Shown here: positions 1 to 13,000 of the stretch, in pieces
Position numbering within the stretch: position 1 is the first letter of the stretch
Layout of the letters: the number at the start of each line of letters is the position of its first letter
NCBI GenBank assembly: GCA_037501455.1
Contig: CM074858.1
Location: 99,544,001-99,608,000, forward strand
DNA from: Lantana camara
Taxonomy: Eukaryota; Streptophyta; Magnoliopsida; Lamiales; Verbenaceae
DNA length: 64,000 nucleotides
Direction: 5' to 3'
Made by a program: the position numbers and the translations under genes
Notes under the pieces: generated by a model
The model's database searches: none
Seen by the model: only the letters and a program-made list of their open reading frames with translations
Told to the model about the DNA's origin: nothing

Positions 1-1074
1 AAATGTATGACCCCTTTTTAATTATGAAACCTACCCTATGTTTTGGCGAATTATATGCATGCACTGTTATGAACACGGGCCCAGGAATTTAGTACATGTG
101 GCTATCCGGGGAGGCATTGGGCCAACGGGGATCCCATGTGCTAGTTCCACCATGAATTACGGCGAATACCGACCTCGTTAAGGAGTTTTTGACGAGGAAA
201 GGCTAACCGGGCGGTGAGGATTCATGAACCTCACTTGCCATAATGATATGTTCAGGTGGTCGGGTCTTGCAAGCCCGTCCACCACCCGGAGGAAGAAGGT
301 GTAATTGTTTATGTATGAAAACATGATTATGAATAATAAGAACATGTAATGATATGATTATGATTATGAATGAATGAATGTTGCATGATCGGTAATGAAT
401 GAGCAAATGGATTATGCACACACGAGGAGAAGGTTGGAGATTATCCACTCCCCCTCGCCGGGCCATGAAACCCTATGATTACATATGAATGACTATGACA
501 GTTGTAATCCCAAGCATTGTTTTCCTTTGCTCTCACCCACTTGGGAAATATTTAATAAAACCTCGCACTGGATTATAGCTTGCATGTGGGTGTGCTTAAA
601 TTCTGTTATATTATTTATGATATGCCCTGTTTTATACCCACCAGTCTCCTATAGGCTGAACCTGGCTTTGTTTTCAGTTCTTTGCAGGTTTTGGAGTGCT
701 AGGCGGGATTTTTGGGTCTGTCGAGTCCTTTGGTTAGGTTTGAGTCACACCACACGCATATTGTAAATTGATTTAGTTATGTATTGAATGTATGAATATT
801 ATGTTTTACGTTTATGATATTCGGGACTAGGTATTATGTTAGTTGAACCCATCACTAGCTATTTCTATTGTGATTGAACTTATGATTTGCTTCCGCACGT
901 AAATTTAATTTTCGATTAATTGCTCTTTTGGTCCCGATGGTTGAGTTCCCGCCTAGGCTAGTGAGTGAGTAAGTCCCCGTTCACCATGACTTGGCACGTG
1001 TATGGACTTTCCATTTCATATACGGGTCGGGTCTCGGTGCGGGGGATGTGGTGCCTTCCGTTTGGGGCGCTACA
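1..1074 (+). mobile_element. Gypsy LTR, 3' part, cut by window start
   Basis: The stretch ending in GGGGCGCTACA is the reverse complement of the starts of the Gypsy LTRs at 4117, 42802, 50264 and 63491. It shares the 'gtgcgggggatgtggtgcc' block and the 'ttgcaagcccg' block near 266. It is therefore the 3' end of a + strand LTR of the same family. Its 5' part and any internal region lie before the window. It is inserted in degenerate Copia-2 pol, which resumes at 1075. Whether it is a solo LTR or part of a full element cannot be told here. Confidence 0.85.
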
Positions 1075-2949
1075 TATGCAGTTAGAGATCTGGAATCTAG
1101 TACCTTCCAGAATCAGTTCCTTAATTGCATAATGAAATGTGGCATTGTATAGTTCCTTAATTATTCTTATCCAAGAATTAAGGGTAATCCTCTTAAGTGA
1201 AGAGGATAGTGGGAGATAAGCTTAAAGTAAGTTCAAGTTTGCACAACAATATAGGATATTGTTTTTGCAATTCTCTTGAACAAAGGTTGTTTGTTTCAAG
1301 GAATGTACCTTTCTTAACGAATCGTTCTTACAAGACAAGAAAGGCAAGTAGGCAGACCTCAAAGAAACTTGAGGATAAATACCCCATGCCACATATAGAA
1401 GAAACGAGCCCATCTGATAAAACTTAGCCACATTTTAGAGTATGTACACATGTGAAAACCCTCCTCTTATGATGCACTTAGAATGCATTCCTAGATAGCC
1501 TAAGAATTACCTATGAGGAGACACTATCAGATTTGGAAACTGAGTAGTCTAAATAAGCCTTAATATCCGAGATGGATTCCATTTGCTCAAACTATGTTTT
1601 GACCTTGGTTGATCCACCTGATAGGATCAAGCTCATAGAGCTTGAAGTAAATAGAAAACATTACAATCTTCTTGCTGGTTGAAATGCAAAAGTCCATTCG
1701 GATTGTGTTTACCATATCTACATGTTCTGATTATGAGATGTGATAAATAAATATGAGAACTGTCTTACTCAATAGGAGATTGAAAGAGACTTAAATATGG
1801 TATTTCTATGAATCTCATATTCGGTGGGAGTATGCATAAGGTATGCAAACCCCTAGGTCAATCTGTAGATTGATGAAGGCTTCTAGGAGTTCAAGAATTC
1901 GATTCCATAGGTTAATCAAATTATTTGACTCAGATGACAATCGAATAAGTCTCAAGTGTACGTGTGAAAGTTAGTGACATTAGCCTTGAACTTTGGTACT
2001 TTAGATATGACATCATTCTCATTATGAATGCGAAGGATGACATGAAAGTTACCAAAATATGTTTAGGAAACAATGTGACATGAAAGATCTTAGTGATAAA
2101 TCCTAAATTCTCAATTTGAGATCTATACAGATTAATCTAAGAGAATAAATGAATTATCACAAAACAAGTGTATAACCGCGGTACTAAAAGTGTTTAGTAT
2201 CGATAATGAAACATCTCTTTTGAAGAGATGTGTCCTAAAAGACTCTAAGTTAGTATGTCCAAAACGTCTTTAAGTGAAAGGGTGCATAATGTATGCAAAG
2301 TTATGTACTCAACTAGATATGGCGCAACACTAAGCGTAGTGGGCCGAATCTAACATGACCTTAGAGAAGGTCATCGGACTGCTGTTAACTATACCCTCAG
2401 ATTACTTTAGAAGAAATGAGGATATCTTTATAGAGCCCAGAAAGATCTTATCGTCAAAGGATATTTTGATATAATTGTTGCATCAGACATAGATGATTGT
2501 AAATCATTGAAAGGATATAAATTCTACCTAAATGGTAAAGCAATGTGTTGGAAAGGCGTTACAAGCATGAAAGTTGCAAAACACGACTACTGTAGTTGAA
2601 TACTTAGTTGTATTGAGTACTGCTAAGTTAAGTGTTTGGGTAAGAAACTCCATCTAACTTGTTAGATAAAGTTCCTAGCATGAAACAACTCCATTATCCT
2701 ATTGTATGATAAAATGGGTGGTTTCTCAAGTAAGAGAACCAAGACCTCACCAAGAGACTGAACACGTGATTACGAATCACTTTATAAGGAAAAAGTGTTT
2801 CCTTAGAGATGTGTAAATAAGAGGGTCACATCAGCAAAGAACATAGTAAATCCACTTTGGAAACGCCCAAAGTCAGTAGGCTCTCAAAGTACATCTTGAG
2901 AAGATGGGACTTAGAGTACCTAAATGGCTTTTACGAGCAAGTGGGAGAT
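1075..2949 (+). pseudogene. Copia-2 pol remnant (RT to RNase H)
   Basis: Degenerate Copia polyprotein DNA on the + strand, full of stops and frameshifts. Fragments recognisable by comparison with the intact Copia-1 gene on the opposite strand are the 'VGDKL' region at about 1205, the RT segment after the YVDD motif at about 2010-2060 (NAKDDMKV-like), and the RNase H region at about 2440-2900. It runs straight into a TGTTGG LTR start at 2950 through the tract CAAGTGGGAGAT, the expected polypurine tract. Only the 3' half is in the window, because the Gypsy LTR at 1-1074 interrupts it. The same degenerate sequence occurs in reverse at 52922-55306. Confidence 0.8.
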
Positions 2950-4116
2950 TGTTGGAATAGTGCCCTAGAAATTCGATTAGTTATAATCTGCTTTGGGACT
3001 TTCCTTATATCACAGACAATCTTTGAATAATATCAGATTGATTATTATCATAGGCAAACACTTCTTTATGTGCAATACATGTTTTGTGTGTTTCCATTAT
3101 GTGCGCATATATTAGAACTTCCCTAATCCATAAGGTCTTTAGGGACATTGTCATTAGATGAATGGCACATGAAACAAGCCCTAACTCAAGGCCGGATTAG
3201 AAACCACTCTAATTCGATGAGTCCAACAAATAGTGGGAGTGTTGATTAGGCTCGATTGAGACTTACTCGTGGGATTGCATCCTTAAGAAAGAGCATCCTA
3301 TTTCATGGGGTGTAAAGTGCATAAGTTGATACGTACGCAATACATGAGGGTGCTCGTTATTAAAACGGGTACACTGAAGTGTCCGGCGTGAGAAGATTCC
3401 TAAATGGGAAAGGAAGTTTCCTCTTCACTTCCAGATTAGGTAATATCTCACAGGTCAATGGCGTGAGTAAAGTAATCCTTTGACTTGAGATTTCATTGAT
3501 GCATTGTGGGCTAACTTTGTAGTCTTTGGTATAAACTTTAAAGGATGTCTCCCTAGACAGCTGATTCAAAGCTCATGTTGGGGCTGCACAAGTGGCACAT
3601 GGAAGCATATGAGAATCAACAAAGGACCTACGCTTACTTTAATACAAGAAGATCTCTTATTGCATAAGTCGTTCATATGCCATACTAAACCCTCGGCCGA
3701 GGTAGTGCATCAAGACATCAAGAAAAGAGTTTCTTTGATTGAGATCAAATGGATATGAAACGAACTTAGCTTTATGATCGAGATTAGTGGGGCTCTCCTT
3801 ATTCCCATGCCCTAGATCTTAATCGAGAGATAGGATGGTAGGAGGATCGTACCTTACAGTTGTCATTGATTGAAAGGTTCTTTCGAATATATATTCATTG
3901 TTCGGGTAGGGGCCACATTCCTGTTGCTAGACTATGGTTGTGTGATCTGTGAACTGATTAATTAATAAAGTGTATTAATTAATTAGGTTCACTGCTAACT
4001 GAAAATAAACCTAGGGGGTCACACACAAATGCCAGGTTCGAAGGGTATTGAAGGAAAGATCAAATAGTTGATCGAAACAAGACCACGCTTGTAAAGTACA
4101 CGTGTGGCAAGTGAGA
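2950..4116 (+). mobile_element. Copia-2 3' LTR, segment 1 of 3
   Basis: The LTR starts TGTTGGAATAGTGCCC just after the polypurine tract. Its sequence is the reverse complement of the LTRs at 40451-42566 and 60009-62140. It is interrupted at 4117 by a solo Gypsy LTR and continues at 7244 and 17616. Without the insertions the LTR is about 2.2 kb, close to the 2116 and 2132 bp of the other copies. An 84-codon open frame at 3504-3758 also occurs in the LTR at 41745-41999; no function is recognised. Confidence 0.85.
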
Positions 4117-5821
4117 TGTAGCACCCGAGCGCAAGGTACCCCATCCCCCGCATCGAAATCCGACCCGTATATAAAATGGACAATCCATACATGAGCTTAA
4201 TCACTACAAACGGGGACACTACACACACGCTATGCTAGGCTGGACTAACCCTTAAACCATTCAATAATAAAAGTACTAAAACATAGCAAGGCAAGAGCGG
4301 AAGCTAAACAAGATCATATTATACATCATGAGCATTCAAGCTCAAAAAAATAATACATAGGTTCAAGTATTCAAAATGCCATCATGGCTTAATCTATCAT
4401 GTACGCCCATCATATATACATAAACAATAGTCATGATACAAAATGAGATGAGTGTAATAACGAAAGAGAAGCTAGACTCGAATGCAAGACATCTAAAACT
4501 TGAATTCCCGCCTAACAACTCCCAAAACCTGTACAGACTGAAAACCAAACGGGTTTAGTCCAAAAGGGACTGGTGGGTATAAAAACGGGGCATAATATAT
4601 ATAAAATGCGGAATTTAAACACGTTCATGCAAGTTATAATCCCGAAAGAGGTTTTAGAATAATTCCCAAGTGGGTAAAACAAGAAAATCATCAAACGGGA
4701 TTATAACATCAAATTCATTTAATAGGTTATACGTGAGCCCGGCGAGAAGGATAAGTCTCCAACCTCCACCTTGTGTAATCATTAAAGTGTTTATTAGGTT
4801 TTCACGCATATAATCTTTCATGCATATTCAATCGATCAATAATAATCATTCGATCATTTTTAATCATTCAATTAAACTCCTTTTTCCTCCCGACGGTGGA
4901 CGGGCTTGCAAGACCCGGCCACCTCAATCATGGTGGCTAGTGGGGTACATGAATCCCCAAAAGCCCGGTTCCCATTCCTCGCTAATCTCCTAGCGAGGGC
5001 CGGTATCACCGAAGTTTGGTTGAGACTAGCACATAGGATCACCGTCGGCCCTTGCCTCCCCGTATAGCCGTATGTGCCAAGTCGTATGGCCCGTGCATTC
5101 ATTCATATCTCGCCAAATCATTAGGTAGGGTATTTAATAAAGAAAAGGTTTAACATTAAAATCATTGACTCTTTAAAAGATTCGATATATACATATAATA
5201 GTTTGGCTTAAAACATTACACATTGGGAATATATAGGGTCATTTAACTAATAGAAGAGAAACCATCCTTGAAAGACAAAAGAAATGGCACAAGGACCTTA
5301 CTGCTCAGTCTCGTCACCAACTGGACCCGAATCTGTGCAAGGAAAGTGAAGTGAGACTCAAAATGACCATATAAGACGCACAACATGTTATGCACATGAT
5401 ATGAGGTGCATAAGAAGTAAAAATCATGTTAGGATATCATATAACCAAGTAACTCATTCAATCCGTTCCACATTTAAAGGTTTCACGTTCAAACTTTTCA
5501 TAACATTCATGATTCATATTAAAACGGGATATAAGTTTGATACATTGATCATAACATAGGTACCGAAATATATACAATGCATATATTAAGTAGAAAGGCA
5601 AGAGGATTCATTTAATACATCCAAGGAATGCAAGAAAGTACTTAACGTTTCATATATAAACACTTAGCTACATTATAGCATATTAATATGTATGAGCACT
5701 TAAATCACGTTATAAATTAAAAACATAAATTATAACACATTATTTAACAATTTAACCATGTAATTAAGTCATGAAAAAACATAAAATTCACATATAATAA
5801 GCATAATTTAAATATAACACA

Positions 5822-5842
5822 TACACACACACACACACACAT
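5822..5842. repeat. (CA)n microsatellite
   Basis: About ten CA dinucleotides in a row within the solo Gypsy LTR, directly upstream of the palindrome array. Confidence 0.9.
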
Positions 5843-5863
5843 ACGGTTCAAAGTGAAGAGAGT

Positions 5864-5988
5864 GGTAATGGGGGTTAACAATTTCCAGGCCAAAAGCGTT
5901 AATGGGGGTTAACAGAGGAAGTGGCTTCCTCTAGGGTTGTTAACGGGAGTTAAGATTTTTGTAGGTAAAATGGGTAACGGGCGTTAAC
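5864..5988. repeat. LTR palindrome array, type A (GTTAAYGGGNGTTAAC)
   Basis: Four 16-bp units at about 5864, 5898, 5939 and 5973 follow the consensus GTTAAYGGGNGTTAAC, whose ends are inverted repeats. Other Gypsy LTRs in the window carry arrays of similar layout but unrelated arm sequence at the matching position (20833-20979, 35976-36174, 44263-44490, 51724-51950). Confidence 0.75.
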
Positions 5989-7243
5989 GAGGTCAGGCGA
6001 TCCTTCCCTGCTTCTCTTCTTCTTCCTCTCCAACGAACCAAAACTCCATTAATATAAAACCCCTGTTCCAAAAGCTAGGAAAGGCAAGGAATCCAACACT
6101 CCAAGGCAACCAATGATCACATATTCAAGGAAAATTCAATATATAATCATGTATGATCATCAATTCAAGGAAAAGAAGGAAAAGGAATGATCAAGAAATT
6201 CATCTTCAAGCTCAAGAGATAAGTTCATTAATGGTGGATCATTCAATGCTCAATTACCATAAAAACTAAGTTCATAAATGTAATAAGGAAGTTAAAGTGA
6301 TCACTTTCATGCTTTAAATCAATCAAAAGCTCCAAGAAATCAAAGAGATCAAGAAATCAATCCAAAACCTAACTATTCATTCATGGCATCAAAACTCCAT
6401 TAATACTAGCTCAAAATTAGGGATGCATGGTTCAAAATGATCACCAATGAATGTATATTATAGTCCTATACTCACCTCTTGATTTGGTTGAAGGTTGGAA
6501 GAGATTTGAACTTAAAATCTCTAATTTTTTAAATAGTGACGGGATGAAGCTTGGAAATCTGACTTTGGATGGGTTTTTCTCCCTTGCTTTAGTTATGGTT
6601 CAAAATAGGGAGTTTAGGGGCTGATAGTGGCTTAATCTAGGATCACAAAAAGTCCAACCATGGTTAATTTGGTCAAGTATGGTGAGAGTTATGATATAAA
6701 AGGTGAAAGGTGGTCATTTTAGGCGAGATGACATATTCCGAGTGAGTTTCAAAAATCCAAACAAGATTGGAAAAATATAAGGCTTGGTTTATTGAACCCG
6801 AATCATCGATACGAGTCTAACAGGGTTGACTAAACTCGAATCTGAGTTCCCGAGCTCAAGATATCACACTCGGAACTAAGGGTCCGCTAATTGCTCGTTA
6901 TCCCCCGTTTTGGTTCCAAAACTCAAAATAAATTCTAAAATCAAGCAAATGAATCCGAAAACGTAAAACAAGTATATATACACATGCATAACACGCATAT
7001 CTCCAACACATTAAATATCCAAAAATTTCTGAATTCAAATCATATAGAAACGGCACACGAACTTATCACATAAGTGCATATAGTTCAAGAATTCATATAA
7101 ATTCCAATTCAAATAATTCATATATTTAAGAATTTAAAATAATATAAAAGTAAAACATATAATCACATAATTATAATAATTCAAACGCGCAAATAGTGAG
7201 CACATAAATTATACCTGTACGGCCGAAACATCGGGGCGTCACA

Positions 7244-7533
7244 TGATAGAGTCTTGGGCGTGTGGTCCAATTGTAAAACTAGACCATTTGTTAATTAATT
7301 GGAGAATTAATTATAAAAACCAAATATAATTAATTATAAATCCCTAGAATAATTAATTAAGAGAATTAATTATATAGCGCAAAGAAATTAATTGGCGAAT
7401 TAATTTTAGCCCATTAGAATTAATTAGGAGAATTAATTCTAAAGCCCTTCATGGAATTAATTAGAGAATTAATTCTAAGTATTTAATTATTTAGTTATTC
7501 TAATTTGATTAGAATAAATAAATATGAGATATC
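7244..7533 (+). mobile_element. Copia-2 3' LTR, segment 2 of 3
   Basis: Continues the Copia-2 LTR after the solo Gypsy LTR. It contains the repeated 'aattaattagagaattaatt' blocks also seen in reverse at 41180-41350 and 60740-60930. It ends at the ATATC target site (7529-7533) of Copia-1. Confidence 0.85.
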
Positions 7534-7920
7534 TGTTGGAAAATACGAATCAGAAAGCAGCGGAATTTAAAAAATTTTCCCAACAAAAGGACCTTGAACT
7601 CGCAATCGTGTAACCAAATTCGTAAAGATAGAAAACTTACTTTTCTTTTATTCTTTCTTGAAGCGTTTCAAGCCACCCAAGAACGCTCTTCACGCGGCTT
7701 GATCCCCTCTCCTTTGGTAAAGCTCGAATCTTCAAACTTCTAACTTGAAGTCTCTAGAGAAAGTCCACCAACTTGATCACAATCTAACTAGTAAGGATGC
7801 TAGTTCTCTAGTTAGTGTTTAGGCTTAACCTAGGGTTTAATTTAATCTTGGAGAAAGGAAGGTGTTCAACACATGAACCAAGAATTGTCTATTAGCTCTA
7901 AAGGGGAGCTCGAGCTCCCC

Positions 7921-7928
7921 TATATATA
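7921..7928 (-). promoter_or_regulatory. TATA box of Copia-1 LTR
   Basis: TATATATA, followed in the direction of transcription by the palindrome AGGGGAGCTCGAGCTCCCCT. The functional promoter copy would be the equivalent site in the 5' LTR, near 16060. The pair is kept in the solo LTR at 55307-57260, where the box reads TATTTATA. Confidence 0.6.
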
Positions 7929-8254
7929 GGCAAGGGGGTGCCGAAATTCCTAGTCCTTTATGGGCTAGGATTTTGGTCCCTCTCTCCTATTACTTGAGGA
8001 TCAAGTATTTTCAACCTTGACTTTGAATTCCAATTCTAGTCAACTTTGAAGAGAGCTTAAAAATATCCAAACTATTTTTTGGATAATTTTATACTTTATT
8101 TATTATAAAATAAATAACTTATTTTATCTAATTAATTAATTCATAATTAATTAACTAGATTATTTTCTCCAAAATTAGACTTTCTTTTTAATTCAAAATT
8201 AAACCAAAGTCTATTAAATAATTAACTAATTAATTATTTAACATATATATATAA

Positions 8255-8328
8255 TCACACGTGTGTGACACGTGTCACAGTGACACGTGTCACTCACGCG
8301 AGCCACACGTGTGAATTCACACGTGTGG
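8255..8328. promoter_or_regulatory. Cluster of five CACGTG (G-box) palindromes in Copia-1 LTR
   Basis: Five CACACGTGTG- or GACACGTGTC-type palindromes within about 75 bp, upstream of the LTR TATA box on the minus strand. CACGTG is the core bound by plant bZIP and bHLH factors. The same cluster is at about 16393-16466 and, slightly altered, at 56045-56115. Binding is inferred from the core only. Confidence 0.6.
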
Positions 8329-9473
8329 AACCCTCTTGGTCCGATTAACTCGTTTAATCATTTTCAAGCCTCAACTCATGTAACCAAGTTGTTGTGTGTG
8401 ACCCTCTAGGTTCTCAATTCAATTAGCAGTGACCCCAATTAATTAATTCACTAATTAATTAATCAGTCCACAGATTAAACGACCATAGTCTAGCAACAGG
8501 TGTTTAACCCCTAGCTGAATTGGAATGTTCGGATTCGACAGAACCTTTAAGTCATTGAATCATGTGAGATACAATCCTCCTACTTACTATCTCTCAACCA
8601 AGATCTAGGGCAAGGGAATAATCAGAACCCTAATAATCCGGTCTTAAAGCTAAGTGCATTTCATATCCATTTGATCTCAATCCAAGAAACCCTTTTCTTG
8701 ATGTCTTGATCTACTGCCTTGGCCAAGGACTCCATATGGCATATGAATGACTTACACAATAAGAGATCACCTTGCAAATGCAAGTGTAGGTCCTTTCTTG
8801 ATTCTCATTCACTTTCATGAGTCACTTGTGCAGCCCCAGCATAAGCCTTGAATCAGTTGTCTAAGGCGACACCCTTTAAAGCTTATACCTAAGACTACAG
8901 AGTTAACTCATAAAGTGACAAGGAACCTCAAGTCTAAGGATCAATTAATCACATCAATGACTCGTGAGATATTTCCTAATCTGGAAGTTTCCATTTCCTG
9001 AAATAGAAACTTCCTTTCCCATTTAGGAATGTTCTCACACGGGGCACCTCAGTGAACTTACTTATTAAAGTAAGCACCCTCATGTATCACGCACGTATCA
9101 ACTATACACTTTGCACCTCCATGAAACAAGGTGGTCCTTCTTAAGGGCGTGATCCCACAAGCAAGCCTTAGAGGAGTCAGGTTGACACTCCCACTGTCTG
9201 TAGGACTCATCGGCTTGGAGTATTTTACTAATCATGACTTATGTGATATAGGGCTCGTTTCATGAACCATTTCACCTAAATGGTAGAGTCCTAAAGTCAT
9301 CAGGATTAGGGGAGTTCTCATACATGCACAGCTAAAGTAAACGCATACCAAACAAGAGCATATAAAGAAGTGTTGCCTCAATTCGTTATTTTATTCAAAG
9401 ATTGTCTGTGATTACAATAAGGAAAAGCACAAAGCGGATATACAATCGGCTTTCTAGGGCACTATTCCTAACA

Positions 9474-9488
9474 ATCTCCCACTTGCCC
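9474..9488 (-). other. Copia-1 polypurine tract
   Basis: The reverse complement reads CAAGTGGGAGAT immediately before the 3' LTR, the usual position of the plus-strand primer. Confidence 0.7.
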
Positions 9489-9489
9489 G

Positions 9490-9921
9490 TCAAAGCCATT
9501 CTAAAGCTACTCTAAGTCCCATCTTCTGAAGATGACCTTGGAAAGCTTCTCGACTAAGGGGTTTAGTAAGTGGATCTGCCACGTTTTCTGCTGATGTGAC
9601 CCTCTCAATTTGCACATCTCCTCTTTTGATAATATCACGGATTAGGTGATACTTCCTCATAATGTGCTTGGTCCGTTGGTGAGATCTTGGTTCTCTTGCT
9701 TGAGCAACCGCCCCAGTGTTGTCACAAAACACAGTAATGGGGTCTTTCATGCTAGGAACAACATTCAACTCTTGAATGAAGTTTCTAATCCAAACACCTT
9801 CCTTAGCTGCATCATTTGCAGCTAAGTATTCGGCCTCAGTGGTCGAATCAGCAGTGGTTGTTTGCTTGGAACTCTTCCAACTCACTGCTCCGCCGTTTAG
9901 GCAGAAAATGTATCCTGACAT
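9490..9921 (-). pseudogene. Copia-1 RNase H, C-terminal part of pol, out of frame
   Basis: 143 codons covering the end of the Copia RNase H domain. Motifs include '[19 protein letters not shown]', 'STTEAEYLA', '[11 protein letters not shown]', '[12 protein letters not shown]' and '[10 protein letters not shown]'. It continues the polyprotein at 10002-13355 in another frame. At the join, the DNA after the codons for AVK lacks about 31 bp that both Copia-2 copies retain (about 2373-2405 and 53225-53260). That loss shifts the frame. Because 31 is not a multiple of three, the normal Pol end is lost unless a frameshift occurs. Confidence 0.85.
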
Positions 9922-10001
9922 TGACTTAAAATCATCTAAGTCAGATGCAAAGCTTGCATCGCAGTATCCTTCGACAGTAAGATCTTTCTGACCTCCGTAA
10001 A

Positions 10002-13000
10002 CTAAGAATAAATCTTTACGGCAGCCCAGTGACCATCTCCAGGGTCAGATTGGAAACGACTTGTCACACTAAGTGCATAAGCCACATCCGGTCGAGTACA
10101 TAACATTGCATACATTATGCTACCTATTGCTGATGCATAAGGTGTATGAGTCATTCTTTCCTTCTCAAGGTTAGTCTTAGGACACATCTTCTTTGAAAGA
10201 CATGTTCCTACACTCATAGGAAGGTTCTTAACCTTTGCTGACTCCATATTGAATCTCTTCAATACTTTGTCAATGTACATCGACTGTGATAGTCCTATTA
10301 ACCTTCTAGATCTATCTCTATAGATTTTAATTCCAAGGATATAGGACGCATCACCAAGATCTTTCATCTCGAATTGGTTCGATAACCATAACTTAGTCAC
10401 TTTCATGTCATCCTTCGAATTCCCAATAAGAAGGATGTCATCAACATAAAGTACTAAGAATTGCACTGAGGTCTCCAATTCCTTTCTATACACACAGGAC
10501 TTATTCGAAATTTGAATAAAGCCAAACGCTTTGACTGATTCATCAAATCGAATGTTCCAATTCCTAGAAGCCTGTTTCAATCCATAGATTGATCTTTGGA
10601 GTTTGCAAACCTTTTGCTCACTCCCACTGAATGTGAAACCTATGGGTTGCTCCATATAAATGTCTTTGTCAATGTCACCATTGAGAAAGGCAGTTTTCAC
10701 ATCCATTTGCCATATCTCATAGTCATAATATGCAGCAATGGCAAGCATGATTCGAATGGACTTTTGCATTGCAACTGGTGAAAAGGTTTCGTCAAAGTCC
10801 ACTCCGGGTCTTTGAGTGAATCCTTTTGCAACCAGTCTTGCTTTGTAGGCTGCAATGCTTCCATCAACTCCAAGCTTTCTCTTAAAGATCCATTTGCAAC
10901 CTATGGGTTTGACCCCATCAGGCAAATCTACCAAGGTCCAAACTTGGTTGGAGTTCATGGAATCCATTTCGGATTTCATGGCTTCTATCCACTGTTCAGA
11001 GTCAGAATCTGAAAGTGCCTCCTCATATGTCAAAGGATCATTATCTTTTTGAGAGATTTCATGGAAGAATCCATACCATCTCTCCGGCTGTCTAGGAGTA
11101 CGTTCAGAACGCCTTAGAGGAGGATTCAAATGTGTATCGAAATTCGTGATTGGTTGCAGTTGATCAGAGTGGGACGTTTCTTCAGTGGGTGGTATGGGGT
11201 CACTTTGTACTTCTTCTAATTCCATGATCTTGCCTTTCTTTTCTTTAAGGAACGGTTCCTCAAGAAAAGTGGCATTTCTGGAAACAAACACCTTTTGCTC
11301 AGATTGATCATAGAAGTAGTATCCTATGGATTCCTTAGGATAGCCTACAAAGTAGCATAAGTTAGAACGAGATTCTAACTTATCTCCCACTGTCCTCTTC
11401 ACGTAAGCAGGACAACTAGGGATTTTACCATGCCACATTTCATAGGGCGTTTTAGGGACTGACTTAGAGGGAACAAGATTCAAAATCTTTGCTGCACTTT
11501 CTAGGGCATAACCCCAGAAAGAAGGTGGTAAGTCAGTGAAACTCATCATGGAACGAACCATATCAAGTAGGGTTCGATTCCTTCTCTCAGAAACTCCATT
11601 AAGCTGAGGAGTTCCCGGAGGAGTCCACTGAGAGATAATCCCATTATCCTTGAGATGATTAAGGAATTCTTCACTAAGATATTCGCCTCCTCGATCAGAT
11701 CGAAGTGCTTTGATCTTGTGACCAGTTTGGTTCTCAACCACCTTTTGAAATTCTAAGAATTTCTCAAAAGCTTCAGATTTATACTTCATTAAGTATACGT
11801 AACCATACCGACTAAAGTCGTCAGTGAAGGTTATGAAATACTGATGATTGTTTCTCGTGCTTACACTAAGCGGTCCACAAACATCAGTATGGATCAAATC
11901 CAGAACCTTAGTGGCACGTTCCACAGTTCCTTTAAAAGGAACTTTGGACATTTTTCCTTTGAGACAGGATTCGCAAGAAGTTAACTCTTTGAGATCATTT
12001 TCAGAGAATGATCCTAAAGTGTTTATCTTGCTAATTCTGTTCTTGGAAATGTGTCCTAATCTAGCGTGCCATAAGGGAGCTGAAACTTTGTCATCTCTCT
12101 TACGCTTTGTTTCTCGTTGTATATTCATAATATTGATATTTTGAGTTAGGTAAAGTCCATTACTTAGAGTACCGATATGAACGGAAGAGTTGTTCCGTTT
12201 GATAAAGTATTTACCATTCTTAATATAAGTTTCATAACCTTCGCAATCTAATATTGGAACTGAAATTATATTACGAATAATGCTCGGTACATAAAGGACT
12301 TTGTTTAATACTAACTCAAAACTACCTAAATCTAATCTAATTGTGCCTAAAGCTCGAGCTTCAACGTTTGAGCCATCGCCGATCTTCAAGACACATTCTC
12401 CTTCTTTGAGTTGTTGGACTTCACTTAGCATCTGTACATCATTACAGATATGAGTTCCACAACCGGTATCAAGTACCCAAGAACTAGAATTAATAGAAAG
12501 ATTTACTTCAACGAGAAAGATACCTTTCTTTAGAGTAGCCTTGTACTCTGGGCAGTTTCTCCTCCAATGTCCCGCTTTGCCACAATGGAAGCAAACATCC
12601 TCTTTCTGATCACGCTTCTTCTTTTGGGCCTTCCCCTTCGAAATGCCACCAGTGGGCCTAAGGGGTTTCTTCTTCTTCTTTTGGGCTTTCTTGCCCTTAC
12701 CTTTAGAAGGCCCAGAAGAGGAAGATGGAGCATTCACCATCAAAACCTTATTGTCCTTCTTGATCGTGCTTTCAGCAGTCACAAGCTGACTAATCAGCTC
12801 AGCTACAGTAGCACCAGCATGATTCATGTTGAAGTTAAGGACAAATGGGTTGAATGATGGTGGGAGCGAAGCTAGCAACAAATCCACTGAAAGTTCATCT
12901 TTCAGTGGCATGTCCATGGAAGCAAGTTTCTCAGTAAGGGCAAGAAACTTGAGTCCATATTCATGGACACTTGAACCTTCCCTCATTCTCAAGTGGAATA

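Larger units (their letters stand above)
4117..7243 (-). mobile_element. Solo Gypsy LTR (long variant, about 3.1 kb)
   Basis: On the + strand it starts TGTAGCACCC and ends GGGGCGTCACA, the same termini as the other Gypsy LTRs in the window, so the LTR proper is on the minus strand. Flanks are TGAGA (4112-4116) and TGATA (7244-7248), a 5-bp target duplication with one mismatch. They join two halves of a Copia-2 LTR, which confirms the insertion. No internal region is present, so it is a solo LTR from unequal recombination. It carries a (CA)n tract at about 5822-5841 and a palindrome array at 5864-5988. Confidence 0.85.
7534..9473 (-). repeat. Copia-1 3' LTR
   Basis: Starts TGTTGGAAAATACG and ends ATTCCTAACA on the + strand. 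It holds a 20-bp perfect palindrome (7902-7921) beside a TATATATA box (7921-7928, minus strand), and five CACGTG cores at about 8257-8325. It is 1940 bp long, the same as the other LTR of the element. Confidence 0.95.

Noticed and set aside
203..466. Minus-strand ORF at the window start
   Set aside because: Lies in a Gypsy LTR, low complexity; homologous LTR positions do not keep it open.
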